Below are positions 16,798-25,783 of a DNA stretch of 64,000 nucleotides, in pieces. How positions within the stretch are numbered: position 1 is the first letter of the stretch; each line of letters opens with the position of its first letter. Both the position numbers and the translations under genes were made by a program. Below the pieces are notes generated by a model that was not told where the DNA came from, did not search any database, and saw only the letters and a program-made list of their open reading frames with translations. The DNA is from Bradyrhizobium sp. ORS 278 (GTDB lineage: Bacteria; Pseudomonadota; Alphaproteobacteria; Rhizobiales; Xanthobacteraceae). The stretch spans positions 3,844,001 through 3,908,000 of the forward strand of contig NC_009445.1 of the NCBI RefSeq assembly GCF_000026145.1, written 5' to 3'.

Positions 16798-16875
16798 GGT
16801 CAAACGGCGCTACTCCAGATCCCGGGAAGAAACCTCAAGGGGACGCGCGGCCGGTCTGCGCGTCGCGAGTGCAGC

Positions 16876-18030
16876 ATGTTCAAATATTTTCCGACCAACT
16901 ACGTCTGGAATCTGTCGGTCGATCTGGCGATCGAGATGGGCGCCAGGATCGGCGAGATCGAGGAGATGTGCGCGCCGTTGCAGGACGCGGCACGGCAGCC
17001 CGACGCCAGCGGCACCCGGGCGTTTCGCGAGACCTGGGCGCGGATGGCGGACAAGCTCTGCGAGCTTGCCGCCGAGGATGAGGCGAAGGGCCGGCTGCTC
17101 TCGGCCGGCGAAAAGTATGGCCGCGCTGCGAGCTATCTCATGACCTGCGAGCGTCTGCAGGCGCATGACGCGCCAGGCCGGCTGGCGCTATACCGCAAGT
17201 GCCTCGACACCTTCGCCAAGGCAATTGCGCTGGCGCGGGAGAACTGCGAGCGCGTCGAGATCCGCTATGAAGGCAGCCACATCGCGGGCCTCCTGGTGCG
17301 CGCGGAAGGCTGTGATGGACCGGCGCCGCTGCTGGTGCAGGTCAACGGCTTGGACTCGACCAAGGAGATGAAATACCGCGTCGGCCTGCCGGCGTGGCTG
17401 GCCAAGCGCGGCGTGGCATCGCTGGTCATCGATCAGCCCGGCTCGGGCGAGGCGCTGCGGCTGCAGGGCCTCACCGCGCGCTACGACAGCGAGCACTGGG
17501 CCTCGCGCGTCGTCGACTGGCTGGAGACGCGCAGCGACGTCGATCCCAGGCGCATCGGCCTCGAGGGAGTATCGCTCGGCGGCTATTACTGCCCGCGCGC
17601 CGTGGCGTTCGAGCCGCGCTTCGCCTGCGGCGTCGCCTGGGGCGCCAATCATGACTGGCGCGACGTGCAGAAGAAGCGCCTGCAGAAGGAAGGCAACTTC
17701 CCGGTCCCGCACTACTGGGCGCATGTGCGCTGGGTGTGGGGTGCGCGGGATCAGGACGATTTCATGCGGATCGCCGAGCGGGTTCACCTCGACGGTATCC
17801 TCGACCGCATCAAGGTGCCGTTCCTGGTGACGCATGGCGCCAAGGACTCGCAGATCCCGCTGCATTGGGCGGAGCGGACCTTTGAGCAGCTGGTCAATTC
17901 GCCGAAGCGCGAGCTGAAGATCTTCACCGATCGCGAAGGCGGCGCGCAGCATGCGAGCTTCGACAACAGCATCAACGCCGGCCACTACATCGCGGATTGG
18001 GTGGCCGAGACCTTGAACGCGAGACCTTGA
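16876..18030 (+). CDS. Alpha/beta hydrolase of the C-C bond hydrolase type (first gene of fde-like operon)
   Basis: This 384-residue protein has a helical N-terminal cap (about 1-130) and an alpha/beta-hydrolase domain with nucleophile elbow GVSLGGY (Ser near 233), an acid in VTHGAKDSQIP and a histidine in GGAQHASFD. The architecture matches 2,6-dihydroxypseudooxynicotine hydrolase, which cleaves a carbon-carbon bond next to an aromatic ketone. In the fde pathway a gene of this kind follows ring opening. It starts the operon downstream of the nod-box-like site. The exact step is inferred; hydrolysis of a ring-fission product of a flavonoid is the best guess. Confidence 0.8.
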   Translation: MFKYFPTNYVWNLSVDLAIEMGARIGEIEEMCAPLQDAARQPDASGTRAFRETWARMADKLCELAAEDEAKGRLLSAGEKYGRAASYLMTCERLQAHDAPGRLALYRKCLDTFAKAIALARENCERVEIRYEGSHIAGLLVRAEGCDGPAPLLVQVNGLDSTKEMKYRVGLPAWLAKRGVASLVIDQPGSGEALRLQGLTARYDSEHWASRVVDWLETRSDVDPRRIGLEGVSLGGYYCPRAVAFEPRFACGVAWGANHDWRDVQKKRLQKEGNFPVPHYWAHVRWVWGARDQDDFMRIAERVHLDGILDRIKVPFLVTHGAKDSQIPLHWAERTFEQLVNSPKRELKIFTDREGGAQHASFDNSINAGHYIADWVAETLNARP

Positions 18031-18069
18031 ACGGAAGGGTCGCCTGAGCGGCAGGCGGAGAGGAAAGCC

Positions 18070-19023
18070 ATGAAAATTTTCGGACTGGAAAGCCTGATCT
18101 TCGCTGTCGACGACGTCAGGGGCGCGGCGCGCTTCCTGGTCGATTACGGCCTGACGGCGGTCGACGTCTCCGAACGCGGCGGCCGCTTCGAGGCGATGGA
18201 CGGGACGGCTGTCGTGATCGCGCGGCAGGACGAGCCGTCGCTGCCGCCGGGACCGACGCCGGGCTGCCGCCTGCGCAAGACGGTCATGGGCGTCGCCGAC
18301 GAGATCACCCTGGGCGCGATTGCCGCCGAGTTGCGGCGCGACCGCGAGGTCCGGCGGCTGCCGGACGGCTCGATCGAGTCGATCGACGATTGCGGCTTCG
18401 TGATCGGATTCCAGCTCACGGCGCGGCGGCCGTTCGTTCTCGCCGGCGAGATCTCGAATGCGCCGGGGGGCGTGGTGTTCAGGCCCGTCAACAGTCTCGG
18501 CGTGCCGCCGCCGGGCAGCGTGATCCGTCCGCGCTCGCTGTCGCATGTCGTGTACTTCGTGCCAGACGTGATGAAGGCGGAGGCGTTCTACGTCAACCGC
18601 CTGGGCTTCCGCTGCACCGATCGCTTCACCGGCACCGGGCCGTTCCTGCAGCCCGCCGGCTCGCTCGATCATCACACCCATTTCCTGATCGGCGCGCCGC
18701 CGCACATGCATGGCGTCGAGCACTTCACCTTCCATTTCGGCGGCCCCTCGGAAATGATCACCAACGGCTATCGCTTCGTCGAGAAGGGCTACCAGGCGTT
18801 CTGGGGCCCCGGCCGTCACATCCTCGGATCGAACTGGTTCTGGTACTTCAACAGCCCGTTCGGCTGCCACATCGAGATGGACGCCGACATGGACCAGCAC
18901 GATGCGAGCTGGCAGCCGCGCGAGGCCACGGCCTCGGCCGACAACTCGCAGACCTTCCTGCTGAAGATGCGCAAGAAATGGTACCCCGGGCCAGGAATCT
19001 CCGAGAATGGCGACTACGCATGA
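18070..19023 (+). CDS. fdeC: Two-domain extradiol dioxygenase (VOC superfamily), probable FdeC
   Basis: This 317-residue protein has two glyoxalase/VOC domains (about 5-115 and 155-280). The second contains an Fe(II) triad in the expected places: H159 in SLSHVVYF, H218 in HGVEHFTFH, and E269 in CHIEMDADMD. The stretch around HILGSNWFWYFNSPFG matches the type I extradiol dioxygenase signature. Such enzymes open a catechol-like ring next to the hydroxyls. In Herbaspirillum, FdeC opens the A ring of 8-hydroxynaringenin. The gene overlaps the next gene by 17 nt. Confidence 0.8.
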   Translation: MKIFGLESLIFAVDDVRGAARFLVDYGLTAVDVSERGGRFEAMDGTAVVIARQDEPSLPPGPTPGCRLRKTVMGVADEITLGAIAAELRRDREVRRLPDGSIESIDDCGFVIGFQLTARRPFVLAGEISNAPGGVVFRPVNSLGVPPPGSVIRPRSLSHVVYFVPDVMKAEAFYVNRLGFRCTDRFTGTGPFLQPAGSLDHHTHFLIGAPPHMHGVEHFTFHFGGPSEMITNGYRFVEKGYQAFWGPGRHILGSNWFWYFNSPFGCHIEMDADMDQHDASWQPREATASADNSQTFLLKMRKKWYPGPGISENGDYA

Positions 19024-19372
19024 GGGCGCGCCGTCAGGCCTCGTTCGCCTGTGCCATTCGGATGAGATCGGCGAGGCGCAGTCGCGGGGATTCGATCCCC
19101 GGGATGAAGGGCAGGACAGCCTTTTCGTCGTCCGATGGCAGGGAGAACTCCACGCCTGGCGCAACGCCTGTCCGCATGTCCAGGGCGCGCCGATGGCGTG
19201 GCGCAGGGATGCCTACCTGAATGCGGCGGGCACGCGCATCGTCTGTCACGCACATGGCGCCGAGTTCATGCCCGACAGCGGGCTGTGCGTGCAGGGGCCG
19301 TGCCGCGGTGAGCGGCTACATCAACTCGAGCTCGTCGTCGATGCCGACGGCGAGCTGTTCGTGAAGTCATAA
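19007..19372 (+). CDS. Rieske [2Fe-2S] protein (fde-like operon)
   Basis: This 121-residue ferredoxin-like protein has the Rieske ligands C55-P-H57 and C80-x2-H83 (RIVCHAHGAEF). The spacing between the two halves is longer than usual and includes MAWRRDAYLNAAG. It is probably a soluble electron donor for an oxygenase in the pathway, or a stand-alone Rieske protein as found in the fde operon (FdeD position). The start lies inside the end of the dioxygenase gene, so translation is probably coupled. Confidence 0.82.
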   Translation: MATTHEGAPSGLVRLCHSDEIGEAQSRGFDPRDEGQDSLFVVRWQGELHAWRNACPHVQGAPMAWRRDAYLNAAGTRIVCHAHGAEFMPDSGLCVQGPCRGERLHQLELVVDADGELFVKS

Positions 19373-19411
19373 CAAGCCCGCAAGGGTGGACTCTAGAGGG
19401 AGGAGGGCGCC

Positions 19412-20542
19412 ATGGCAGTGGTGAGCAGGGTGCTGACGATCGGCGGCGGATTTTCAGGCATGGCCGCAGCGATCCAGATGCGCAAGGCGGACATCGCGGT
19501 CGATCTCGTCGAGATCGATTCCAGCTGGCGGCCGGAAGGCGCCGGCATCACCGTCAGCGGCCCGACCTTGCGGGCGCTCGACCAGATCGGCGTGTTCGGC
19601 GAATTCAAAAGGCGCGGCTATCTGTCTGATGGCGTCGAGCTGTTCACGCCGGCAGGTCATCGCATCGGCGAGATTCCGACGCCGAAGCCGGTCGGATCGG
19701 ACGTGCCCGGTGGCGGCGGCATCATGCGCCCCGAGCTCGGCCGAATTCTCGCCGATGCGACGCGTGAAGCCGGCGTCAGCGTCCGGGTCGGCTGCAGCTA
19801 TACTGAGATCACGCAGCACGACAGCGACGTCGAGGTCACTTTTACTGACGGCACGAAAAGGCGCTACGATCTCGTCGTCGTTGCCGACGGCGTGCATTCG
19901 AAGACGCGGGCGCTGCTGTTTCCGGAAGTGAAGCCGCCGCAATATATCGGCCAGGTGGTCTGGCGCGCCGTGCTGCCGCGGCCGGACGAGATCGTGCGGC
20001 CGCGGATGTGGCTGGGTGGCACCGTCAAGGCCGGCGTCAATCCGGTGTCGCCGAGCCACATGTACATGTTTGTCACCGAGGCGCGGCGCGACAAGCAGCA
20101 GATCGAACGATCGGCGTGGCCGCAGCTGGTCGCGGACATGCTGGCGCCGTTCAGCGATCCCGTGCTGACCGCGTTTCGGTCGCATCTCCTCGCCGCGGAC
20201 GCGGCGATCGACTATCGGCCGCTTGCGAACCTGCTGGTGCCGGCGCCGTGGAATCGCGGGCGCGTCATCCTGATCGGCGACACCGTGGCGGCAACCACGC
20301 CGCATCTCGCCTCCGGTGCCGGCATCGGCATCGAGAGCGGGATCGTGCTGGCCGAGGAGCTCGCGCGGGCGGCGACGTTACAGGACGCGTTCGACCGCTT
20401 CCATGCGCGCCGCTGGGAGCGCTGCCGCATGGTGATCGAGAACTCCGCGCAGCTCTGCCGCATCGAGATGGAAAACGGCGACAAGGCCGAGCAAGCCCGC
20501 GTCATGCGCGAGTCGACCGTCGGGCTGACGCAGCCGATCTGA
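19412..20542 (+). CDS. fdeE: FAD-dependent aromatic monooxygenase, probable FdeE
   Basis: This 376-residue class A flavoprotein monooxygenase has the FAD-binding GGGFSGMAAA (11-20), the DG motif in VVVADGVHSKTRALLFP and the GD motif in VILIGDTVAATTPHLASGAG, where the last part binds the FAD ribityl chain. Relatives hydroxylate salicylate and other phenols with NAD(P)H. In the fde pathway the equivalent enzyme adds a hydroxyl at C8 of the naringenin A ring, which prepares it for extradiol cleavage. Gene order and family support that role; the real substrate is not proven by sequence. AGGGAGGAGGG precedes the start. Confidence 0.8.
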   Translation: MAVVSRVLTIGGGFSGMAAAIQMRKADIAVDLVEIDSSWRPEGAGITVSGPTLRALDQIGVFGEFKRRGYLSDGVELFTPAGHRIGEIPTPKPVGSDVPGGGGIMRPELGRILADATREAGVSVRVGCSYTEITQHDSDVEVTFTDGTKRRYDLVVVADGVHSKTRALLFPEVKPPQYIGQVVWRAVLPRPDEIVRPRMWLGGTVKAGVNPVSPSHMYMFVTEARRDKQQIERSAWPQLVADMLAPFSDPVLTAFRSHLLAADAAIDYRPLANLLVPAPWNRGRVILIGDTVAATTPHLASGAGIGIESGIVLAEELARAATLQDAFDRFHARRWERCRMVIENSAQLCRIEMENGDKAEQARVMRESTVGLTQPI

Positions 20543-20589
20543 GCCGGCAACGAACACAGAAAAACAACGATCAAGGGGAGGACGCAAAG

Positions 20590-21750
20590 ATGGTGACGAC
20601 GGAAACCTGGCGCGGGCGCATCGCCCTGATGGTCGCGCATTGCGCCGGGATGGTTGACCTCGTGGCGCTTCCGGTGTGGGTGGGCACGCTGATCGCGCGC
20701 TACAATTTCAGCCCGCAGCAGGCCGGACTGCTCGCCACCTTGTTCCTGCTCGGTGCCGTGCTCAGCAGCCTGTTCTTTGCGCCGCGCTTCAACCGCCTGA
20801 ACGCCCCGCTGTCGGCCGCTGCGGGATACGCCGCGGCCGCGCTGGTGTTCGTAGCCGCGAGCCAAACGTCGGAGTTTCCGCTGCTCGCGCTGCTGCACGC
20901 GCTGGCGGGGGCGACGGCCGCCTGCGGCCTGAGCTTCACCCATGGCACCATCGCGCGCAGCGCCAATCCGCACCGGCTGTTCGCGATCGTCGGGATGGCG
21001 CTCGGCGTGTTCGCAATCCTGTTCCTCGGCCTGACACCCAATCTCGTCGCGAGCTTCGGCGGGCCGGCGCTGTTCATCGTGTTCGCCGGCGTCATGGCGG
21101 TGGCGGCGCTGGCGTCCGCGGTGTCGTTTCCCAAGGGCGTGGTGCGCAGCGAGGAGGATCTCATCGCCGAGGTCAGTCATCTGCCGCGCGCCGTCTGGTT
21201 CGGCATCGCCGGCATCAGCTGCATGGCTTTGACGCAGGCGATGCTATTCAGCTTCATCGAGCGCATCGGCATCGATCACGGCTTCGGTGCGGAGACGGTC
21301 ACCGGCGTGCTGATCGCACTCGGCTTCGTCAACCTGCTGCCGGCGCCGCTCGCGGCGGTCCTTGAGACGCGGCTGCCGGCGCGCCACGTGCTGCTGGCGG
21401 GTCCGGTCTGCCAAGCGATCATCGCCGTGACGATCACCTTCGGCTCGGGCTTCCTCGCTTATGCCGTGCCGACGGCGGTGTTTGCCGCCGTGATGATCTT
21501 CACTCACACCTTTGCCTTCGGCCTGTTGTCGCGGCTCGACCCGACGGCGCGCGCGCTCGCCGGTACGCCGGCGATGCTGATGATCGGCGCCGCGATCGGG
21601 CCGATCCTCGGCGGCACGCTGGTGCAACTGTTCGGCTATCCCGCGCTCGGGCTCGGCGCCGTCGTCATCTCGTCGGCCGCCGTCATGATGTTCTCGCGCG
21701 TGTTCGCCGCGCGCGGCGCCGCGACCACGACCACTCTCGAAATCGCCTGA
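20590..21750 (+). CDS. MFS transporter (fde-like operon)
   Basis: This 386-residue integral membrane protein has about 12 hydrophobic helices and an MFS-like loop after helix 2 (FFAPRFNRLNAP). A GGGGAGG ribosome site precedes the ATG at 20590. It sits in the middle of the catabolic operon and is probably the inner-membrane uptake system for the aromatic substrate, or an efflux valve for it. Sequence alone does not decide direction. Confidence 0.82.
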   Translation: MVTTETWRGRIALMVAHCAGMVDLVALPVWVGTLIARYNFSPQQAGLLATLFLLGAVLSSLFFAPRFNRLNAPLSAAAGYAAAALVFVAASQTSEFPLLALLHALAGATAACGLSFTHGTIARSANPHRLFAIVGMALGVFAILFLGLTPNLVASFGGPALFIVFAGVMAVAALASAVSFPKGVVRSEEDLIAEVSHLPRAVWFGIAGISCMALTQAMLFSFIERIGIDHGFGAETVTGVLIALGFVNLLPAPLAAVLETRLPARHVLLAGPVCQAIIAVTITFGSGFLAYAVPTAVFAAVMIFTHTFAFGLLSRLDPTARALAGTPAMLMIGAAIGPILGGTLVQLFGYPALGLGAVVISSAAVMMFSRVFAARGAATTTTLEIA

Positions 21751-21766
21751 TCAGGAGACCTGTTCC

Positions 21767-22342
21767 ATGACCCTTCCGCAGATCCGCCGCGTCGTCACCG
21801 GGCATGACGCCGAGGGCGCCGCCGTGATCTCGTCCGACGGCGCGCTGCCGACCGTGACCGAGCTCGCCGCGATCCCCGGCACCTTCTTCCACGAGGTCTG
21901 GAGCACGCAGGCGACGCCCGCGCCGATCGACAACGGCCCCGATCCGACGGTGGGGCCGCTGCGTCTGCCGCCGCCGGCACATGGCAGCCGCATCCGCTTC
22001 GTCGACATTCCGCCGGATACCGAGGACTTCCTGCGCAACGGCGCCGCGCGGATGCAGGCCGCCTTCGGCCAGATCGGTGATCCTCATGCCTCGACGGTGA
22101 CGACGGAATCGCCGCATCCGCTGATGCATCGCACCGAGACCATCGACTACGGCATCGTCATCTCGGGTGAAGTCACGCTGGTGCTCGACAAGGGCACGGC
22201 GGATCTCAAGGCGGGCGACGTCGTGATCCAGCGCGGCACCAATCATGCGTGGGCCAATCGCAGCGACCAGCCGTGCCGGATGCTGTTCATCCTGGTCGAC
22301 GGCAAGTTCGGTCCCGACGCCAATCCCGGCAAGGCCGCCTGA
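21767..22342 (+). CDS. Cupin-domain protein (fde-like operon)
   Basis: This 191-residue protein ends with a single cupin_2 fold (about 120-175). It has an HRTETIDYGIVISGEVTLVLD strand pair and a second motif near GDVVIQRGTNHAWANRS, with histidines suitable for one metal. Single-domain cupins in aromatic operons may be isomerases, decarboxylases or dioxygenases. It occupies the FdeG position in the order of the fde operon. Its stop overlaps the next start by 1 nt (TGATG). Confidence 0.78.
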   Translation: MTLPQIRRVVTGHDAEGAAVISSDGALPTVTELAAIPGTFFHEVWSTQATPAPIDNGPDPTVGPLRLPPPAHGSRIRFVDIPPDTEDFLRNGAARMQAAFGQIGDPHASTVTTESPHPLMHRTETIDYGIVISGEVTLVLDKGTADLKAGDVVIQRGTNHAWANRSDQPCRMLFILVDGKFGPDANPGKAA

Positions 22343-23340
22343 TGAAGCTCGCGACCTATCAGAACGGCAGCCTCGACGGCCGCCTCGTGATCGTCTCCAG
22401 GGACCATGCGCGCGCCGTCGATGCGGGCGCGATCGCGCCGGATCTCGCGAGCGCGCTGCGGCGCTGGGCCGAGGTCGAGGCGCCGCTGCGCGGCTTGGCC
22501 GGCCGGCTCGAAACCGGGGCGGCGCCAGGCGTCTTCGCGTTCGATCCCGCGCGCTGCGCTGCGCCGCTGCCGCGCGCGCCGCAATGGCTGGACGGCTCGG
22601 CCTTTCTCAACCACGGGCACCTGATGGACGTCGCCTTCAGCAAGCCGCCGATCCCGGATTTCGAGACCATTCCGGTCATGTACCAGGGCGCGAGCGACGA
22701 CTTCCTTGGCCCGCATGCCGACGTCCCGTTCGTGTCCGAAGCGGACGGCATCGACTGCGAGGGCGAGTTCGGGGTGATCGTCGATGATGTCCCGATCGGC
22801 GTTTCGGCGGAGCAGGCCGAGCAGCGGATACGGCTGCTCGTGCAGATCAATGATTGGAGCCTGCGCGCGGTCGGCGCGCGCGAGGTGCGCACCGGCTTCG
22901 GCTTCCTGCAGGCCAAGCCGTCCACCAGCTTCGCGCCCATCGCGCTGACGCCCGACGAGATCGGTGCGGCCTGGCACGGCGGCCGTGTGGACATGGCGCT
23001 GCATGTTCAGCGCAATGGCGAGCGGATCGGAGCCGCGTCGGGGGGCGAGATGGCGTTCTCGTTTTCGCAGTTGATCGCCCATGCCGCGCGGACGCGCCGG
23101 CTGAGCGCGGGCACAATCATCGGCTCGGGCACCGTCTCGAACGCCGATCGCGCAGCCGGATCGAGCTGTCTGGCCGAGCGCCGCGCGATCGAGATGATCG
23201 AGTTCGGCGAGGCGAGGACGGCGTTCCTGCGCTTCGGCGAGCACGTCACGATGGAGGCCCGCTTCGCCGACGGCAGCCCGGGGCCGTTCGGACGCATCCA
23301 CCAGCAGGTGGTGCGCGCGTCCAGCGCGACGCGGGACTGA
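22342..23340 (+). CDS. Fumarylacetoacetate hydrolase-family enzyme (fde-like operon)
   Basis: This 332-residue protein has the FAH fold with an N-terminal domain (about 1-85) and the C-terminal catalytic part. The metal-binding acid cluster is seen in DCEGEFGVIVDDVPIG, the phrase LLVQINDWSLRAVG and AGTIIGSGTVSN. FAH-family enzymes hydrolyse C-C bonds of acylpyruvates or hydrate dienoates, so it would act after ring opening. It starts by overlapping the cupin stop and is followed after 3 nt by an epimerase-type gene. Confidence 0.85.
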   Translation: MKLATYQNGSLDGRLVIVSRDHARAVDAGAIAPDLASALRRWAEVEAPLRGLAGRLETGAAPGVFAFDPARCAAPLPRAPQWLDGSAFLNHGHLMDVAFSKPPIPDFETIPVMYQGASDDFLGPHADVPFVSEADGIDCEGEFGVIVDDVPIGVSAEQAEQRIRLLVQINDWSLRAVGAREVRTGFGFLQAKPSTSFAPIALTPDEIGAAWHGGRVDMALHVQRNGERIGAASGGEMAFSFSQLIAHAARTRRLSAGTIIGSGTVSNADRAAGSSCLAERRAIEMIEFGEARTAFLRFGEHVTMEARFADGSPGPFGRIHQQVVRASSATRD

Positions 23341-23343
23341 GCG

Positions 23344-24267
23344 ATGCGTATCCTCGTCACGGGCGCTGCGGGATTCATCGGCAGCGCGCTGCTGCGGCGA
23401 TTGCTCGCGGACGCGACCATTGCCGAGATCACCGCGATCGATCTCGCTGCGCAACCGTGGTCGTCACTCGATCCTCGTCTGCGCTGGATCAGCGGCGCGC
23501 TCGACGCAGGCATGTTGGCCCCGCTCGGCGCCGCCTCATTCGATCTGGTGTTTCATCTTGCCAGCGTTCCCGGCGCGCGCGCCGAAGCCGAGCCCGGGCT
23601 CAGCCGCCGCGTCAATCTCGATGCCTCGCTCGACCTGCTGCAATGGCTTGCCGGATCGGGACATCGCCCTCGCGTCGTCTATGCGAGCAGCATCGCCGTG
23701 TATGGGCCGCTGGGGGAGGCTGGCGTGAGCTCGACGACCGAGCCGCGGCCGGCCGCCACCTATGGCGCGCACAAGCGGATGGTCGAGGTTGCGCTCGCTG
23801 ATCACACAAGACGAGGCGAGCTCTCAGGCGTATCCTTGCGCCTGCCGGGGATCGTCGCCCGACCGCGTCCGGTGAGCGGCTTCGGCTCGGCCTTCATGAG
23901 CGAATTGCTGCATGCGCTGGCCGAGGGCCAGCGTTATGCCTGTCCGGTCTCTGCGACGGCGACCTGCTGGTGGTTGTCGCGGACGGCGGTCGTCGACAAT
24001 CTCGTTCTGGCGGGCGCAGCCGAGATCTGCGGACAACTGCAATTGCCGGCGCTGCATCTTTCCATCGCCGATGTGGTTGAGGGGCTGGCCCAGCTCTATG
24101 GTGCCGAGCGAACGCGGCTCGTCACCTTCCACCCCGACGAGCGCATCGAGACCGCATTCGGCCGCTACCCGGCGCTCGATGCGACGAATGAACTGGCGCT
24201 GGGCTTCAACCATGATGGATCGGTCGCGACGCTGCTGACGAACGCGCTCGCAGGCCAGGCCGGGTGA
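23344..24267 (+). CDS. NAD-dependent epimerase/dehydratase family protein (fde-like operon, last gene)
   Basis: This 307-residue extended SDR has the nucleotide-binding GAAGFIGSALL (7-17), the VFHLAS motif and the catalytic YGAHK. Overall it resembles D-erythronate dehydrogenase-type proteins. In this context it is more likely an oxidoreductase or dehydratase for a pathway intermediate than a sugar epimerase. It closes the eight-gene plus-strand operon and is convergent with the membrane protein at 24318. A small GC palindrome at 24284-24297 may help termination. Confidence 0.82.
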   Translation: MRILVTGAAGFIGSALLRRLLADATIAEITAIDLAAQPWSSLDPRLRWISGALDAGMLAPLGAASFDLVFHLASVPGARAEAEPGLSRRVNLDASLDLLQWLAGSGHRPRVVYASSIAVYGPLGEAGVSSTTEPRPAATYGAHKRMVEVALADHTRRGELSGVSLRLPGIVARPRPVSGFGSAFMSELLHALAEGQRYACPVSATATCWWLSRTAVVDNLVLAGAAEICGQLQLPALHLSIADVVEGLAQLYGAERTRLVTFHPDERIETAFGRYPALDATNELALGFNHDGSVATLLTNALAGQAG

Positions 24268-24317
24268 CCCGCGCATGAGCACAGCCGCTGCAGCGGCGAC
24301 GAGCCGTCAGGCCGGGA

Positions 24318-24728
24318 TCAGAGTGGCCGGCGGCTCGCGATCGGCCCGGGCGAACCGGGCAGGCCCTTGATTGGCGCCGCAGGGGCGGGACGGTCGCGCC
24401 GGCCCGAATGGCGCCATTGCCGGACGTTCACGAGAATTCCGGCGAGCAACAGCGGGGCGACGGCCAGAACAGCCATCAGAGGCGAGAGGGGTTTCGGCGA
24501 GATCATCTCCAGCACCATCTCGGAGACCATCCAGAGCGTGCCGAAAACCACGGCGTAATCGAGCGCGGGGATGCGCAGCCAGTACAGCAAGCCGGCGACG
24601 AGGACGGCCGGCGCGATCGCCGGACCGATCATGTAGAAGGTCAGCTCCGGCGGCGTCAGGGCGTCGAGAAGCATCGATGCCAGCAGCCAGAGGCTGAAGA
24701 ACATCACTGCACCGTCGAGATATCGCAT
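24318..24728 (-). CDS. Small membrane protein, unknown function
   Basis: This 136-residue protein has about four hydrophobic helices (for example FFSLWLLASMLLDAL and LMAVLAVAPLLLAGILV) and a proline-rich polar tail. The ATG at 24728 is chosen because GGAGG lies 7 nt before it; an ATG at 24749 would add seven residues but lacks a ribosome site. No family was recognised. Confidence 0.65.
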   Translation of the reverse strand: MRYLDGAVMFFSLWLLASMLLDALTPPELTFYMIGPAIAPAVLVAGLLYWLRIPALDYAVVFGTLWMVSEMVLEMISPKPLSPLMAVLAVAPLLLAGILVNVRQWRHSGRRDRPAPAAPIKGLPGSPGPIASRRPL

Positions 24729-24913
24729 GGCCAACCTCCGCCGCGACATTTTGGCGCAATCTTTGGCCGGTTTGTGGCTGGTTCGTCAAGCCGGGAACTT
24801 TCGGATTGGGGCTTCGGCCACGACGCGAACGGACAGCGGGACACGGCTCCCGGCCCGTTGGCCGGCAGCCGCGTAACCGCGCGGAGGGCAGATGAGTCTG
24901 GTCCGATGGGCGC

Positions 24914-24938
24914 AAGGCGGCGGCAGGACCGCCGCCTT
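24914..24938 (-). terminator. Hairpin downstream of the SDR gene
   Basis: AAGGCGGC pairs perfectly with GCCGCCTT around a 9-nt loop, 16 nt after the end of the SDR gene on the minus strand. No T-tract follows, so this is a moderate candidate. Confidence 0.45.
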
Positions 24939-24953
24939 CGCCCCCGCAGGAGA

Positions 24954-25760
24954 TCAAGGCGCGTGGTGGTTCGCGACGGCGGCCTCGAGTCGCGGCTTCA
25001 GCAGGCGGAAGCGCTCGTCGATCTGCTCCGGGTGATCGCGGTTCAGCGCAATCATCGCGCGCCGCGTTTCGTTGGCGCGGATGACCTCGCGGGCGCCGGT
25101 GACGAGTCCCTCGACCAGGGCATCGGCGACCATCTCGGGCGTCTCCCGCGCGAAGCCGAGATCGGGACCGGCCTTGTTGCTGGCCATCATCGGCGTCTCG
25201 GTGGCGCCGGGATAGACCGTCAGCACCCGCACGCCCTCGTCGAGCAGCTCGCGATGCAGCGCCTCGCCGAACCGCGCCAGGCCCGCTTTCGCCGCCGCGT
25301 AGGTGGCGTAGAAGGGCGCGCCGACCAGAGCGATGCCAGAGGCGACGTTGACGATCGCGCCATCGCCACTGGCGCGCAGCAGCGGCAGCGCTGTGCGTGT
25401 CCACAGGATGGGCGCGAGCAGGTCGACCTCGATCATGGCGCGGATGTCGGCGACGTCGGTCGCCTCCAGCCGGCCGGCACGGACATTGCCGGCATTGTTG
25501 ACCAGCACGTCGAGCCGGCCGAAACGCTCGCGCGCCAGAGCGAGCGTGCTCGCGCAGGCGGCCTCGTCGCTGACATTGCCGCCGAGCGTCTCGGTTCGCA
25601 CGCCGTGGCTGGCAGCGAGCGCCGCCGTCTCGGCGAGCTTTGCCCGGGTTCGGCCGAACAGGACGAGGTGAGAGCCGCGCCTGGCGAGCGCGAGAGCCGT
25701 GGCGCGGCCGATGCCGCTGCCGGCGCCGGTAACCAGGGCGACCTTGCCGTCGAGTGTCAT
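24954..25760 (-). CDS. Short-chain dehydrogenase/reductase
   Basis: This 268-residue classical SDR has TGAGSGIG (11-18), the NNAG motif (NNAGNVRAG), a catalytic serine in NVASGIALVG and Y-A-A-A-K. Cofactor specificity is unclear. It follows the peroxiredoxin-like gene on the same strand after 23 nt, and both are downstream of a crotonase-family gene, which suggests a small catabolic operon. The substrate is unknown. Confidence 0.88.
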   Translation of the reverse strand: MTLDGKVALVTGAGSGIGRATALALARRGSHLVLFGRTRAKLAETAALAASHGVRTETLGGNVSDEAACASTLALARERFGRLDVLVNNAGNVRAGRLEATDVADIRAMIEVDLLAPILWTRTALPLLRASGDGAIVNVASGIALVGAPFYATYAAAKAGLARFGEALHRELLDEGVRVLTVYPGATETPMMASNKAGPDLGFARETPEMVADALVEGLVTGAREVIRANETRRAMIALNRDHPEQIDERFRLLKPRLEAAVANHHAP

Positions 25761-25783
25761 GGGACTGCCTCCTCTGAGCCTGA

